Part shown: positions 38,001 through 49,400 of the stretch, one piece after another
Layout: each line of letters starts with the position of its first letter
How positions within the stretch are numbered: the first letter of the stretch is position 1
From: Verrucomicrobium sp.
Lineage (GTDB): Bacteria > Verrucomicrobiota > Verrucomicrobiia > Methylacidiphilales > GAS474
Direction: 5' to 3'
Assembly: GCA_028283855.1 (NCBI GenBank)
Contig: JAPWJX010000003.1
Location: 372,001-436,000 of the forward strand
Length of the DNA: 64,000 nucleotides
Notes under the pieces: model-generated
The model's database searches: none
Told to the model about the DNA's origin: nothing
Seen by the model: only the letters and a program-made list of their open reading frames with translations
Translations under genes and position numbers: made by a program

Positions 38001-40491
38001 AAATGTTGATCCCGCCCGCGCCGGTCGTCTCGGAGACGATGCCCATGGAGATGCCCGTCGGGTCGTCGGCCACGACCACGCCGGTGTTGGTGATGTTCAC
38101 CGGGTTCACCCCGGAGACGTAGATGCCGTAGGTGTTCGTCCCGTTGATGGTGATCGCCCCGCTGTTCGTGATGCCGGAAGCGTCCGCCCCCGCCACGTAG
38201 ATGCCGTAGGCGCCGGTGCCGGTGGCGTCGATGTTGCCGGTGTTGCGGATGTTGACCACGCCGTTGGCGTAGATGGCGATGCCCATCGCCCCGTCGGCCG
38301 CGCCGGAGGCGTCGATGTTGCCGCTGTTGACCAGACTGACGACACCCGTCCCCATGTTGGTGATGACGACGCCCGCCACCAGCCCGCCGCTGTCCGCCAC
38401 GCTGATGTCTCCGGTGTTCGTCAGGACGATGGAGGCCGTGCTGGCGCCATTGGTGTTCTGCAGCTGGATGCCGACGGCGCCCGCGCCCCCGCCGGTCACG
38501 GAAATGCCCGCCCCGTTGGTGACCACGATGTTGCCGCCGCCCGCCGTGTCCGCCGTGGAGAGGAAGATGCCGTAGGAGACGTTGGTGCTGCCCGCGCCGC
38601 CCGCCACGTAGATGGTGCCCTGGTTGTTGAGGGAGATGGCCCCGTTGCCCATGGCGTAGATGCCCGCCGCCCCGTTGCCGGAAATGGCGTCGGCGGCCGT
38701 CCCCAAGGTGCCGCTATTATAAAGGTTGATGGCGCCCTTGCCCGCGTTGGCGGCGTAGATGGCATAGGCGCCGCCGCTTCCCAGGCTGTCGGCCTGGATC
38801 GCCGCCGTGTTGCTGATGGTGATCGCGTTGGTCGCCGCCGCGCCGGAAATGACCCCGTAGACGCCGTAGACGTTGCCCGTTCCGGCGCCCACGGCGGTAA
38901 TGGCGTGGCTGTTCACCACGTTCACCGCGCCGCTGGCATTCACCACGTTGATCGCCGCCGCGCCGCCCGCCTGGTTCGTAACGACCACGGAGCCGCTATT
39001 GTTGACGATCGTGCTGCCGGTTCCGGAATTCACGACCGTGACGCCGTAGGCCGTGAGGGCGTTGCCGTTCATATTCGTCAGGGTGCCGGAGTTGACCACC
39101 TGAACGCCGCCCGTGCCGCTATTGGTCGCCGCGATGAGGGCCGTGCCGCCACCGCCGCCGATCACGGAAATCGTTCCGGAATTTCTGACCGTCGAGGCTC
39201 CGCTCCCGCCGACGTTCAGGGCCGTGATGCCGTAGCCGCCGCCGCCGATCACGCCGCCGCCGTAGGAAATCACCTGCATAAGGCCGTCATTATTCACCGT
39301 GACGCCGCCGCCCCCGAGGTTTTGCGCGAAGACGAGGCCGTAATCGTAATTGGTGAAGACGCCGGTGGCCGTGTTGGAAATGGTGATCGCCCCGCCGCTT
39401 CCCGTTTCCTGGGCGTATACGTTGTAGCCGCTGTAGGAATAGAGCCAGAGAGAGCCGCTATTGAGCAAGTCGATGCTGCCCGCCGAGCTGATGGAAATAT
39501 TGTCCGAACCGGCCCCGGTCGAGGCGATACCGCTAGTCATGACCATAGCGCCGCTGTTTGTCACCCGCACGCCGCCGGTGCCGCCGTTGACCGCCCGGAG
39601 GTTATAGGAGGCTCCCGCGCTCGTGCTCAGAGAGGTATAGTCGGTGAGCGTGCCGCTATTGCTGAAAGAAATGGCCCCCGCACCGCCGCCGTTATAGGCG
39701 TAGATGTCCGTTAGATTTCCACTGGCGACACCCGAGGTGTTAATATTGGTCAAGGCGATGGTGGCGGTGTTCGTGACGCTTACTCCGCCGCTTCCCGCGG
39801 TGGAAAGATAGAGGCCGTAGCCGGTCGAACTGGCGTTCGTTTCCACCACCGAGATGGCGCTGTTGTTCTGGAAGGAGATGGCGTTGGTATTCGCTCCGTT
39901 GGAAAGGACCTCGCGGATGGCGGTGCTGCCGCCCAGGCTGTTGGTGCCCGAAGTGGCGGCGACGACGGAGATGGGATTGGTGTTCACCACGCTGACCGCC
40001 CCGAGGCCGTCGTTCTGCGCGCTGATCGCCGTCACGCCCGCAGAGGGATTCGAGCCCGCGCCGCTGAGGTAAGTGACCAGCGTCCCGTAATTGGTAACCG
40101 TGACGGCCTGCGTGGAGGCCACGGCCGACTCTTGGGCTTGGATGCCGTAGCCGCCGCTCACCGTGATCGCGCCGGTGTTCAGCACATTGACTCCGCCGGT
40201 CCCCGCGTTGATCGCGCTGATGCCGTAGTCGGCCAAGGACCCGCCCACAACGGTATTTGTTCCGGAATTAGTCACCTGGATGGATCCCGTCCCCAAGGCG
40301 GCGTAAGCGGTGATGCCGTAGGCCGCAGTGCCGCCCGATCCGGTGCTCATATTCCCGGTGTTTAGAATGGTGATTCCTCCGTCTGCATTGGAGGCCTGGA
40401 CGCTGATTCCCCAGCCGTCGTGAGAAGAAATGGAGCCCGCGTTGGTGACCGTGATGGCGCCCGTGCCGTTGGAGGCGTTTTGGTCAATCAC
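34078..40491 (-). CDS. Giant autotransporter, 3' part: end of passenger module 3 and beta-barrel
   Basis: A 2,137-codon frame opening at GTG 40491 in a GTGA overlap with the stop of the 5' part. It starts mid-repeat and lacks a signal peptide, so it is best read as the continuation of one gene after a 1-nt shift. Residues 1 to ~1690 are ~30-residue beta-solenoid repeats of the V-x-N-x-G type. A cap segment at ~1690-1750 (VSGVINGNASL, YLHLNLTVPSQY, TITIGGVTYTYENFTGVTSD) precedes a linker, and from about 1830 an autotransporter beta-domain (WGTFITGNAILASQG, WTVGLLGGYGRTTANLDEY) ends SITGGLRIVY. Expected role: adhesion or cell-cell contact at the surface. Confidence 0.85.
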   Translation of the reverse strand: MIDQNASNGTGAITVTNAGSISSHDGWGISVQASNADGGITILNTGNMSTGSGGTAAYGITAYAALGTGSIQVTNSGTNTVVGGSLADYGISAINAGTGGVNVLNTGAITVSGGYGIQAQESAVASTQAVTVTNYGTLVTYLSGAGSNPSAGVTAISAQNDGLGAVSVVNTNPISVVAATSGTNSLGGSTAIREVLSNGANTNAISFQNNSAISVVETNASSTGYGLYLSTAGSGGVSVTNTATIALTNINTSGVASGNLTDIYAYNGGGAGAISFSNSGTLTDYTSLSTSAGASYNLRAVNGGTGGVRVTNSGAMVMTSGIASTGAGSDNISISSAGSIDLLNSGSLWLYSYSGYNVYAQETGSGGAITISNTATGVFTNYDYGLVFAQNLGGGGVTVNNDGLMQVISYGGGVIGGGGYGITALNVGGSGASTVRNSGTISVIGGGGGTALIAATNSGTGGVQVVNSGTLTNMNGNALTAYGVTVVNSGTGSTIVNNSGSVVVTNQAGGAAAINVVNASGAVNVVNSHAITAVGAGTGNVYGVYGVISGAAATNAITISNTAAIQADSLGSGGAYAIYAANAGKGAINLYNSGTLGTAADAISGNGAAGIYAMGNGAISLNNQGTIYVAGGAGSTNVSYGIFLSTADTAGGGNIVVTNGAGISVTGGGAGAVGIQLQNTNGASTASIVLTNTGDISVADSGGLVAGVVITNMGTGVVSLVNSGNIDASGAADGAMGIAIYANGVVNIRNTGNIDATGTGAYGIYVAGADASGITNSGAITINGTNTYGIYVSGVNPVNITNTGVVVADDPTGISMGIVSETTGAGGINIYNTNTVTALGSGLGAYGIRGVDSYTGAGGQVTVTNLSAVVAMDTNGGAVVGIDAETAGTGAAYVTNAADIVAISGDGAGGGATGVKIVQSNAANTNGIVFTNGNSITVLETNATAAGYGIQVSNAGTGGAAVVNSGAVTATNVAGVDPGNLTGISAYGGGAGAVWVSNAGTVTAIQQGLINANALGLVAVNGGTGAVEVDNTGAVRVQVSDVEASGFGYGGQGILAQNTNAAATGAVAVTNSGTLSIVSLDSGFNYGIDASNAGSGGISIVNAGGISITTGNYSYGIFANELQTGAAGGVIVRNSGSISFDGALGWTVQGIDAFNAGDGGVAVTNSGSITSGNAYNATGITAHGGGGSGAVVVSNTGTLSITGVSLLGIDAQNGGTGGLYVLNQGTLSLSGGGVGATGISANATAGNSTVDNEASFSISTTGGAAVGITSTNSGGGAGVVLNNGALTVSGGGGGAVAMQLIGGASGSLTVSNAAAVTALDTNGGAAVGIRAASAGASATILNSQQVAATSGTTNAAALQASLSGGSGAVNVTNAAVLSATAGGTGAAAGIDVSSASSGTVSVANGGTIQAISTNGAAYAIGVNSSAAGASVSVVNTGSLGTASNAISGQTSTGLFAYGNGTVSVNNGGAVFVASQAGTTNQAIGLDVRNGGAGETGVSNDGAITVTGTGGGATAIRASSTAGSALVRVANTAAVNVDDTGVAAVAVYGIDAQNGGSGDVAVTNSGVLTIGHDGETNGGTVYGVSATSLSGAISLVNLNSLNVYGRGGTTYGLYAASANGGTVNINNMADITLSGTGDLYGIYGSSTGAVNIYNGGNVVVPTGSTSIAAGGAQNTVVNVTLYNFPTVSGVINGNASLSGGQEAGSSYLHLNLTVPSQYAADATVAEKYLTEHPTGGTITIGGVTYTYENFTGVTSDITLQSTSGNLGNNPQLQTMVNTLNRNVLTDLAFEGVLLDNRLEMIRSGFTGGMDWSGMSLVSADDPTLSQVSGQLYAFNPAMQMEEATMSDTPDQISGEDPILRRWGTFITGNAILASQGATANQAAVDSTTVDFNIGTDYRLSKEWTVGLLGGYGRTTANLDEYGSRLKVSDYRFGPYGSYSKGDWYVNGRAYYGWSVGSSIRAIPNAGGVAANGKPDGSQYGGAFDTGYKFHAGNLTYGPVVGLQYAHMNIDSYQETGAGLNNLAVGRQSVDSLISSLGARVSYDFHTTWRRVVIRPEVDVSWEHENLDTTQTIGEAFVTPGTGTFVINASGLPRDAAVLGGGVSAILNSGSLLFLRYDAQIGQANYSAQSITGGLRIVY

Positions 40492-43400
40492 CTCGAATGC
40501 CGATCCCGGATCAGGGCAACGACTCCGGTATTGGTCACGGCCACGTCGCCGCCCCCCGCATGCCGCACCAGGATGCCCGCCTCGTTTTGCAGAATCTGAT
40601 TGGTCGTTCCGGTGGCCGATATGTTGAGGGTTATCGTTCCCCCGTTGCTCACGTTCCAGGCGCCCGTCGCCGCGGCGGAGTTGCTGCCGACCAGCGACAG
40701 GCCGTAGCTCGACCAGGTGACCGCGTTCGTGCTGAGAGCGTCCAGATTGGAGATGGAGATCGTCCCGGCGTTGACCAGGCTGGAGCCGCCGGAGCCGTTG
40801 TTCGTCATGTTCACCCCGTAGAGGGCGCCGGTCGCGTTCGTGCTGACGATGGAGAGGGTGTTGCCCGCCGTGTTGGTGAACGCCAGCTGGTTGGTATTGG
40901 CCAAGTTCGATTGGACGATCTGCACCGCGGTGCCGGACGCCGCAGTGGTGGCAAGGGCATTGCTCACGTTGATCGAAATGTTCGTGGTGCTGACGGACAC
41001 GCCTCCGGTGCCGGATTGTTCCGCGTCGATGCCGACAAACTGCCCGGCGGTGCCGCCACTGAATACGATAAGCCCCGTGTTCGAGACGGAGAGAGCGCCG
41101 CTGCCCAAGCTCTGGGCATAAATACCCGCCGTTCCCATAACCGCGCCGCCGGAGAAGGTGCCGCTGATCGCTCCGGTATTGACCACTTGGACACCGCCCG
41201 ATCCGGCGTTTTCCGCGTCGATAAACGTGGCGGAATAAGGGGAGGATTGAGCGTAAAGACCCGTGTTACCCGCCCTGTTTGCCCCGGAAGCGGTGATGCT
41301 TCCGGTATTGCTGACGGAGACGAGACCCGTGGTGCCCGTCGCCGCTTCAAACGCGAGAATGCCGATTACCCCTTCCACATACAGGCCGGACATCGACGCC
41401 GTGTTCGTCACGGCAACGCCGCCACGCCCAATATTCTTGGCGATGATGCCGGAGCTGACCATGTTATCCCCCCCGCTAAACGTCAGCGTGCCGCTGTTGC
41501 CGACGGAAACCAAACCTGTGGAAAGGGTGTTGAGGTTTTGCGCAAGGATGTCGACCGTCCGGTCCGTCCAGTCGGCAAATCCGCTGATCGTGGCGGTCAG
41601 CGCGGCGCTATTCGTCACCGTCACCGCGCCCGTGCCGCTGTTCTCCGCATAGAGGGCGTAGATGATTTGCGGGCTCAGATTGCCCGCGTAAATGCTCTTG
41701 GTGGCGGCCGCCGTCACCGCGCCGCCGTTGCTGATGGAAACCGAGCCCGTGCCGCTGCCGTTTCGCGCATAGAGGCCGTAGATCGTGTCGCCCGCGTTCG
41801 GCAGAGTGGTGACGATGTTGCTGACCAACACCGTGCCGGTGTTGGTCAGCAGCGTCCCGCCGCTTCCCGCGTTTGTCAGCTGAATGCCGTAGGCGGTCCC
41901 CGCGCCGCTGTACTGCGTCACGGTGACGGGGGAGCCGATCGTCAACGCCAGCGTGTTGGTGTTCAGGGCGTTGCTCTGCGCCAGCTTGATGCCGGTCGCG
42001 GAGGCTCCCCCCGTCGCCGCCAGACCCGCCGTCGCGGCGTAGGAGGTCGCCGCCGTGGTCACCAGGCTGACGGAGCCGAGGCCCGCCGTCTCGATGTCGA
42101 CCGCCGTGGCCGACGGGCCGTTGGTGCCGTAGGCGGAGACATTCGCCAGATTGGTCACCGTTACGGAGCCGGTGGAGGCGCTGCCGGTGTTCAGGGCGTT
42201 GATGCCGATAACGGCGCCGCCCGTGCCCGTTCCCAACCCTTGTTCCGTGATCGCGCCGGTATTGGAAACCCAGACACCGCCCGCGCCCGCATTCTCCGCG
42301 TCGATGCCAACATCGCTCGGGTTGAAGACGGAGGAGCTCAGGGCACCGCTATTGGTCACCGCCACCAGGCCAGTCGTTCCGGTGCCGGTCGCCTTGGCCA
42401 GGATATTGGTGAACGAATAGGCTTCCTGGCCGCTAATGCCTCCGCTGTTAAAGACCGTTACGCCGCCCGTTCCCGTCGTCTGCGCGCTGATGCCGCCGCC
42501 GTAGTAGGCGTTGCCGGGGCTGAGAGTCGCCGTGTTGCTGACGAAGACGGTGTTCGTATTCGCCGCGTTGGTGATGAGGGCCGTGATGTTCCACCTTCCA
42601 GCATTCAGGGCGGCGGTATTCGTCACCGTCAAGGCGCCCAGACCGGCGTTGCGGGCATCGATCGACACGGTGTCCTCTCCGGCCGCCCCCGGATTGATCG
42701 TGATGACGCCGCTGTTCAGGACCGTCACCGCGTCGGTCCCCGCGACGTTCGTATTCCAGGCCAGAATACCCCGGCTGCTCGCGCCGCCGCTGTTGCCCGC
42801 CACCGTGATCGTGCCCGCATTCGTGACGTTCAGCGCGCCGCCGGAAACCGTGTCCGCCGCCATCGCATAGATGCCGTAGGCGCCGATGGCGCTGGCGCCG
42901 TTGCTGGAAACCACGTTGATCTGGCTGCCCGCCGTCGTCTGGATGGTGACGGCGCCTTGGCCGCTGGCCGAAATGCCGTAGGCGCCGTAGCCGAAGATCG
43001 CGTTGGCCGCCGTGCCGATGGAGCCCGTGTTCACGATCGATATCGCGCCGACGCCGCTCATCGCATCGATGCCGTAGTCCAAAACCACGGGCGCCAGGCT
43101 GTAAATCAAACCGTTATTCGTCACGGAAACGCCGCCCGTGCCGCTGTTGGTCGCCGCAATGCTCTTTAGGTAGGAGGTGCTGCCCAGCCCGGTCAGCTGG
43201 TTGACCATCGTTCCGCTGTTGTTGACGGACACCAGGCCGTTGGATCCGGTCAGCGAGCTGACGGCGTACATGCCGTTGCCGCGGTTGTAGATGGTGCTGG
43301 AATTGCTCAGCGTCACGCTGCCCGCGCCGGTTTCGAACGCGCCGATACGGGCCTCGTCGGTCCCGTTGTAGCCGCTGTTCAGAGTGCCGCTGTTGGTGAC

Positions 43401-46400
43401 GAAAATATTGCCCGTGCTGTAGACCAGGATGTCGTTGTGCCGGTTGCCGATCGTTCCAGTGTTCGTCACGTTGACCGCCACGCTGGCCACCGTATTGCTG
43501 ATCCACATCATGACTCCCTGGCCGCCGTCGAAGTTGCCCTGATTGGTCACATTGATGTTGCCGGTGCCGCTGGTGTTAAGGATCGTCAGGCCGACGACAT
43601 TGTTGGTGATTTGACCGGCGGCCGTGTTGAGGAAGGTCACGCCGCCGCTGCCGTTATTCTGGAGATAAATGCCGTATCCCCCGGAATTCAACCCCGCGGA
43701 ATTTTCAATCGACCCCGCGTTCGTCACGCTCACCGCGCCCGTGCTGTTCGTATTGGCGTTCACAGCGTAGATTCCGTTGACGACGCTGTAGATAGACGTC
43801 GCTTCCGATATGGCCCCGGAATTGTAGATCGAGATCCCGCCCAAGCCCGCGTTTTGCGCGGCGATGGCCGTGACGTTTCCGTAGGCCTGCATGGCGATCG
43901 CCCCGGTGTTGTAGATATTGATCGAGTTGGTCGAATTGGTTCCTGCAATCGACGCCTGGAGGCCAATGCTTCCGCTGCTGGCGCCGATGGCGCCGATGGC
44001 CAGCGCGCCGGTGTTGCTGATCGTGACCGCTCCCGTGCCGCTGGCGGCCACGATGCCGTAGGCCGATCCGGTCAAGCTGCTGACGGAAAGGGCGGCGCCA
44101 TTGCTGACCGTGACCGCTCCGGAGCCGTAAATCCCGTTGGTACCCATGGCCGTGGCTAGAATGGCCGCCATGGAAGCCGTCGCATTCGTGTCGGTGATCC
44201 GGGCCCCGTTGGAGACAGTGATGCTGCCGTTTCCGGTGGAGAGCCCCTGGACGAAGATGCCGCTGGCCCCGCCGCCGCTCACGTCGATGGCGGCCGTGTT
44301 GGTGGTGGTGACCGTCTGGTTTCCGTCGGTGGCGTTGTAGATCGCCCCGTTTTGCGGGCCGGTGGGAGCGCCCGTCACCGTCGCCGTGCCGATCAGGGAA
44401 ATGTTCGTCGTGCTGCCGTCGGCCGCGCCGCGCAGCGCGTCGATCGATCCGGAGGTGGTGATGTTGATCGTCGCCCCCGCGCCGTTGGCCACGATCTCGG
44501 GATCCGACCCGGTTGTGCTGGACCAGTCCGAGTCGCCGAAGTGGTAGGTCACGCCGGTGAAGTCCTGGTAGACGTAGGTGTTCGTCCCGATGACCAGGGT
44601 GCCCGCGTTTTGGTGGGCGTTGATGTAGGTGATCGCCGCGGCGATGTCGGAGGCGCTCAGCCCCGTCAGGTTGATGTGCAGGTAGGAGTCGGTCGGCGTG
44701 GAGCTGGTGAAGTTGCCGTCGATGATGCCGGTGATCGACATGGGGACGCCGGCCAGCGTGACGCTGACCGCCGTGTCCGCCGAGCCGCCGACCGCGATCG
44801 CGTAGCCGCTGGCACCGGCGTCGATGTCGCTGCTCACCACCACGGTGATCGCCCCGGTGGAGCTGGCGTAGATGCCGTAGTTTTTGCCGCTGCCGGACCC
44901 GCTCGCCGTGATGCTGCCGGAGGTCAGGACGGTGACCGCGTCGCCGCTGTCCGAAACCGCGTAGATGCCATAGTTGTTCCCGCTGCCGCTGCCCGTGGCG
45001 GTGATCGCCGCCGCGTTGGAAACGGAGACGCTGCCGCCGACGTTATGAGCCACGATGCCGCTGGCGCTGCCGCCGTTGGTATCGGACACGCTCAGGACGC
45101 CGCTGTTGTTCACGAAGACCTGGCCGTTTGTGCCCGCGTTGCTGTCCAAGGCGTAGATACCGTAGCCATTCCCGCCGTCGCCGATGGCGGTGATCGTATT
45201 CGTGTTCAGCACCGTGACGCCGCCCGTTCCCGCCGTCTCCGCGTCGATGCCGTAGGCCGCCGCGCCCGGATCGAGGGCCTGGATCGCCCCGTAATTGACC
45301 ACCGTGAGGGCGCCGGTGGCGGCGCTGCTGCTTTGGATCGCCCGCAAGCCGTAGGCGCCGATGCCCCGAGCGGTCAGTGCGCCGCTGTTATAGACGGCGA
45401 GCCCGTTGGTGCCGGAGCTTTCCACATCGATCGCGTAGGCGGCGCCGGAGGCGGCGCTGGCATTCACCTGGGCGGCGTTGCTCACCGTCGCCAGATCCCC
45501 GGCGTTGGTCGCGTAGATGCCGTAGGCGATCCCGCCGTTGGCGGTGGCCGTGATCGTTCCCGCCGCCTGGTTTTCGACATCGACCCCGCCCGATCCCAAA
45601 TTCGCCGCATACAAACCGTAATTCGTGCTGCCCGAAAGGGTTTGAACCGCCCCGGAATTGGTGATGGAAACCAGGCCCGTGCCGCCGGTCGCGGCGTTCT
45701 GCGCCTGGATGCCCCAGGTCACGGAAGGCGAATCGGTGACGGAAATCGACCCGCTGTTGCTCACCGTCACGGCTCCCGCGCCGGTCCCGATGGCGCTTAA
45801 ACCCAGGGCGCCGGCCCGCCCCGTCACGGTGATGGAGCCCGCGTTGGCCAGCACCGCGCCGCCGCTGCCGCCGCTGAGGCTCACGCCATACGCGGCATCG
45901 CCGGTCGAGGTGATGCCCCCCGTATTATAAACGTTCACGCCGCCGCTGCCGCTATTGACGGTGGCGATGCCGAAGGAGTTGTTCGTTCCCGTCGTCACCG
46001 CGGAAATGCCGCCCGCGTTGCTCACCGTCACCGCGCCGCTCCCGCTTTCCGTGGCGGAGATGCCGGTGACGTTTCCACCCGTCGTCGTGCTGGCGACATT
46101 GGTAATGGCGATCGTTCCTCCGTTGCTTACGAGGATTCCGCCCGACCCGGCGCTGCTGGCGACAATGCCGTAACCGGCGATCGTCCCGTTCGTCTCCAGG
46201 ACGGAAAGCGTGGTCCCCGCCGCGTTGGTGAAGGCCAACTGGTTCGTGTTGGATGCGCTGGACTGGATCAGCTGGATCGCCGTGGCGGAATTCGTGTTAA
46301 CGCCGTTGCCGGTGGCCGAAATGGCGAGGTTCGCCGTGTTGGTCAGAACGGTTCGACCCAGTCCGGAATTTTCCACGTCGATGGAATAGACCCGGCCCGC

Positions 46401-49400
46401 GTTGATGCCGGAAACCTGCACGGACCCGGTATTGGAAACGGTGACGTCGCCCGTGGCCGCCGTGTTCGTCTCCTGAACCTGGATGCCCATGCCGTGCGCC
46501 AGGATGGCGCCCGTGTTGAGGACGGTGGCCGCGTTGGTGCCGCCACTTATGATTTGGATGCCGCGGCCGGTGTCCGTGTTGAAATTCGTAAGGGAGCCGG
46601 AATTGACGACGGTAACCGCGCCGCCCGTGACGCCCTGGTTCACCACGATGGCGCTGGTCGCGGCCCGGATGGTCCCCTCGTTGCTCACCGTCACCAAGCC
46701 CGCTCCGATGCCCTGGGCGGTGATGCCGGCGCCGACAAAGGTGGCTGTGTAGAGATTGCCCGCGGCCTGGTTGTCGATTAGGAGGTCGTTGGCCGCGCTC
46801 GCCAGGATCGCGTTGCCGGTGCCGTTGTTGCTTATCGAGCCGGCGTTGAGAATGGTGGTCGTTCCCGAGGTGCCGGTGCCCGCCACCGCCAAGCCGGTGC
46901 CGCCGGAAACGGTGACCGTCGCGCCCGCCTGATTGACCACGCTGATGCCATTGCCGCCGGAGGCGATATTGACGCCGTAAACGCTCCCGCCGCTGGAAAC
47001 GTTGACCGAGCCCGTATTGGTCATGGTGACGGCGCCCGGGCCGGAGTTATTCAGATACACGCCCATCAAGGCCGCGTTTCCGCCGACGTTGGCGACGGTG
47101 ACCGCGCCGGTGTTGACCGCGCTGATCCCGGCGGAGCCGGAGTTGACCATGGAGAGGCCGTAGCTTGTGCCGGTCGTGTTTGTTTCCAGGACGGTGATCG
47201 TGGCCGTGTTGGAGAAGGCCAGCTGGTTCGTGTTGGTTCCTGCCAGCTGCTGCAGCCGGACACCCCACGCCGCGGCGTTGTCGCCCGCGGTCCCGGACAA
47301 GACGACGGAGACGTTCGTCGTGACGACGGTCACCGCGCCCAGCCCGCCCATCAGCACGTCGACACCGACGGCGGAGCCGATGGCGGCGTTGGTCGTCACC
47401 AGATTGGCCACGGAAACCGTGCCCAGATTGCTCACCGTAATCGCGCCGGTCGTCCCGGAAACGCCGCTCACGTTGATGCCTTTGCTCGTGCTGCCAAGGG
47501 TGGAGGTGAGACCCCCCAAATTCGTCACCGTGACGGCGGCCGTGTTGCTGAGCCAAACGCCGCCCGTGCCCGCGTTGGTCGCCAGGATGCCGGAGCCGGT
47601 GTTCGTCGCCGCCGCATTCAAGACGTTGATGGCGCCGGTGTTCGTCACGCTGAGCAGCCCCGTGCTGCCGGTGCCGTTCTCCGCGGCGACGAGGCCGCTC
47701 AGGGACCCGTAGAGATTCGTGTTATTGCTGACCCCCGCCGCGGAGGCGTAGGGGTTGCTGACGGAAAGCGCGCCGCTGTTCAGGACGTTTACCGCGCCGG
47801 TTCCGGCGTTTTCCGCGTCGATCGCCGCCCCTGGGCTTAGGCTGGAAAGGGCGATCGTGTTCGTGTTCAGGACGGTGACCGCGCCCGCCCCGGCGTTCAC
47901 GGCGTAGATGCCGTAGCTGGAGGCGGCTCCTCCCGCGCTGGTGGTAACGAGCGCGCCGTAGTTCGTGATGGCGATCGGCGCGCCGCCGCTGCTCGCGTAG
48001 ATCGAGCTGTATCCAATCGTGTTCAGCGCCCCGGTATTCAAAATGGAAACGCCCGCGCCCGCCGCCGAGGTGCCCGCCTCGCTCACCCGGATGCCGTAGG
48101 CCGCGTTGCTGATCGCGCCGGTGTTGGTGATGTCGACCAGCGCCGTCGCGGCGGCGTTGCCTTCCGTCACAAAAATGCCGCCACGGTTGATGGATGCGCT
48201 TCCCCCCATGTTCCCGGAGTTGAAAACGCGGATGGCGCTATTGGCGGAATTGGTGATCTGGATGCCGCTGCCGCTCACCACCGTCGAGGCGATGGCGCCG
48301 GTGTTGGAAACCGTGAGCGCGCCGCTGTTGCTCCCCCCGTAAACCATGACGCCGGTCCCGTTCCCCGCCAGGGTCAGGGTGCCCGCGTTGCTGACGTTCA
48401 CCGTCCCGCTTCCGGCATTCGTCACCATGATGGCGGGGAGCTGCAGGGTCGTATAGACCTGGGTGGAGGTCACCGTGATCGCCCCCGTGTTGAGAACGTC
48501 GACTCCGCCGCCGCCCAGATTGGCCGCCACGATCCCGCCCTGCAGGGTGAAGTTCCCCACCGGATTGGTCATGGAAAGAGACAGCGCGCCGCTGTTCGTG
48601 ACGCTGACCAGGCCGCTGGCCCCCCCGTTGCTGGAGACGGCCAACAAGGCGGCCACCGGATAGAGGGCCGGGGTCGAGGTGGAAACGCCCTGTCCGCCGG
48701 TGACGCTGACATTGGTCGTATTGACCAACTTCACCGCACCCGTCCCGGCGGTTTCCGCGTCGATGCCGACCGCCGCGCCGATTTGGACGTTCGTCGCCGT
48801 CACCTGGTTATAGACACTGACCACGCCCGTGTTGCTCACCGTCACCGCGCCATTGCCGGTGTTGGTGGCATAGAGGCCATAGAGGGAGGCATTCGTGGCC
48901 GTCGTCCCCACGATGTTCGTGGCCGTGACGGTTCCTCCGTTGCTCAGGCTGATTCCCGCCGTGCCCGCGTTGGCCAGGTAGACGCCGTAGCCCGCGGTGG
49001 TGCTATTCGTCTCCAGAATGGAAAGCGTGCGCCCCACCGTGTTCGTAAAGGCCAGCTGGTTGGTATTGGCGGCGTTGCTTTGCACCATTTTGACCGCCGT
49101 GCCGGACCCCGCGTTGGTTCCGTTTCCGGAGACCACGATGGAGATGTTGGTGGTCACCACCGTCACCGCGCCCGTGCCGGAGCTTTCCGCGTCGATACCG
49201 ATGGAATCGCCCGTCCCACCGTTGGAGATGCCAATGTTCAGCGCCCCCAGGTTGCTCACCGCCACGCCGCCGCTGGACGTGCCCAAAGCCTGGATGCCGA
49301 TCTGCGCCCCGCCCCCGTTGGCGTTCATCTGCAGGGAGGATCCCGCCAGCGTGTTTACCGTCACCGCGCCGCTGCCGGTGCCCCGCGCGTAAATGCCGGT

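Noticed and set aside
34078-40491. A separate barrel-bearing gene translationally coupled to the upstream repeat gene through GTGA
   Set aside because: It would start inside a repeat and have no signal peptide, so the barrel could not reach the outer membrane. A frameshift in one gene explains it better.
34024-43169. Very long plus-strand open frames (about 1,900 and 890 codons) opposite the autotransporter
   Set aside because: They mirror the Gly/Ala/Asn/Thr codon bias of the repeat gene, give Val/Ala/Arg/Asp/Gly-rich proteins with no family resemblance, and lack signal peptides or ribosome sites.
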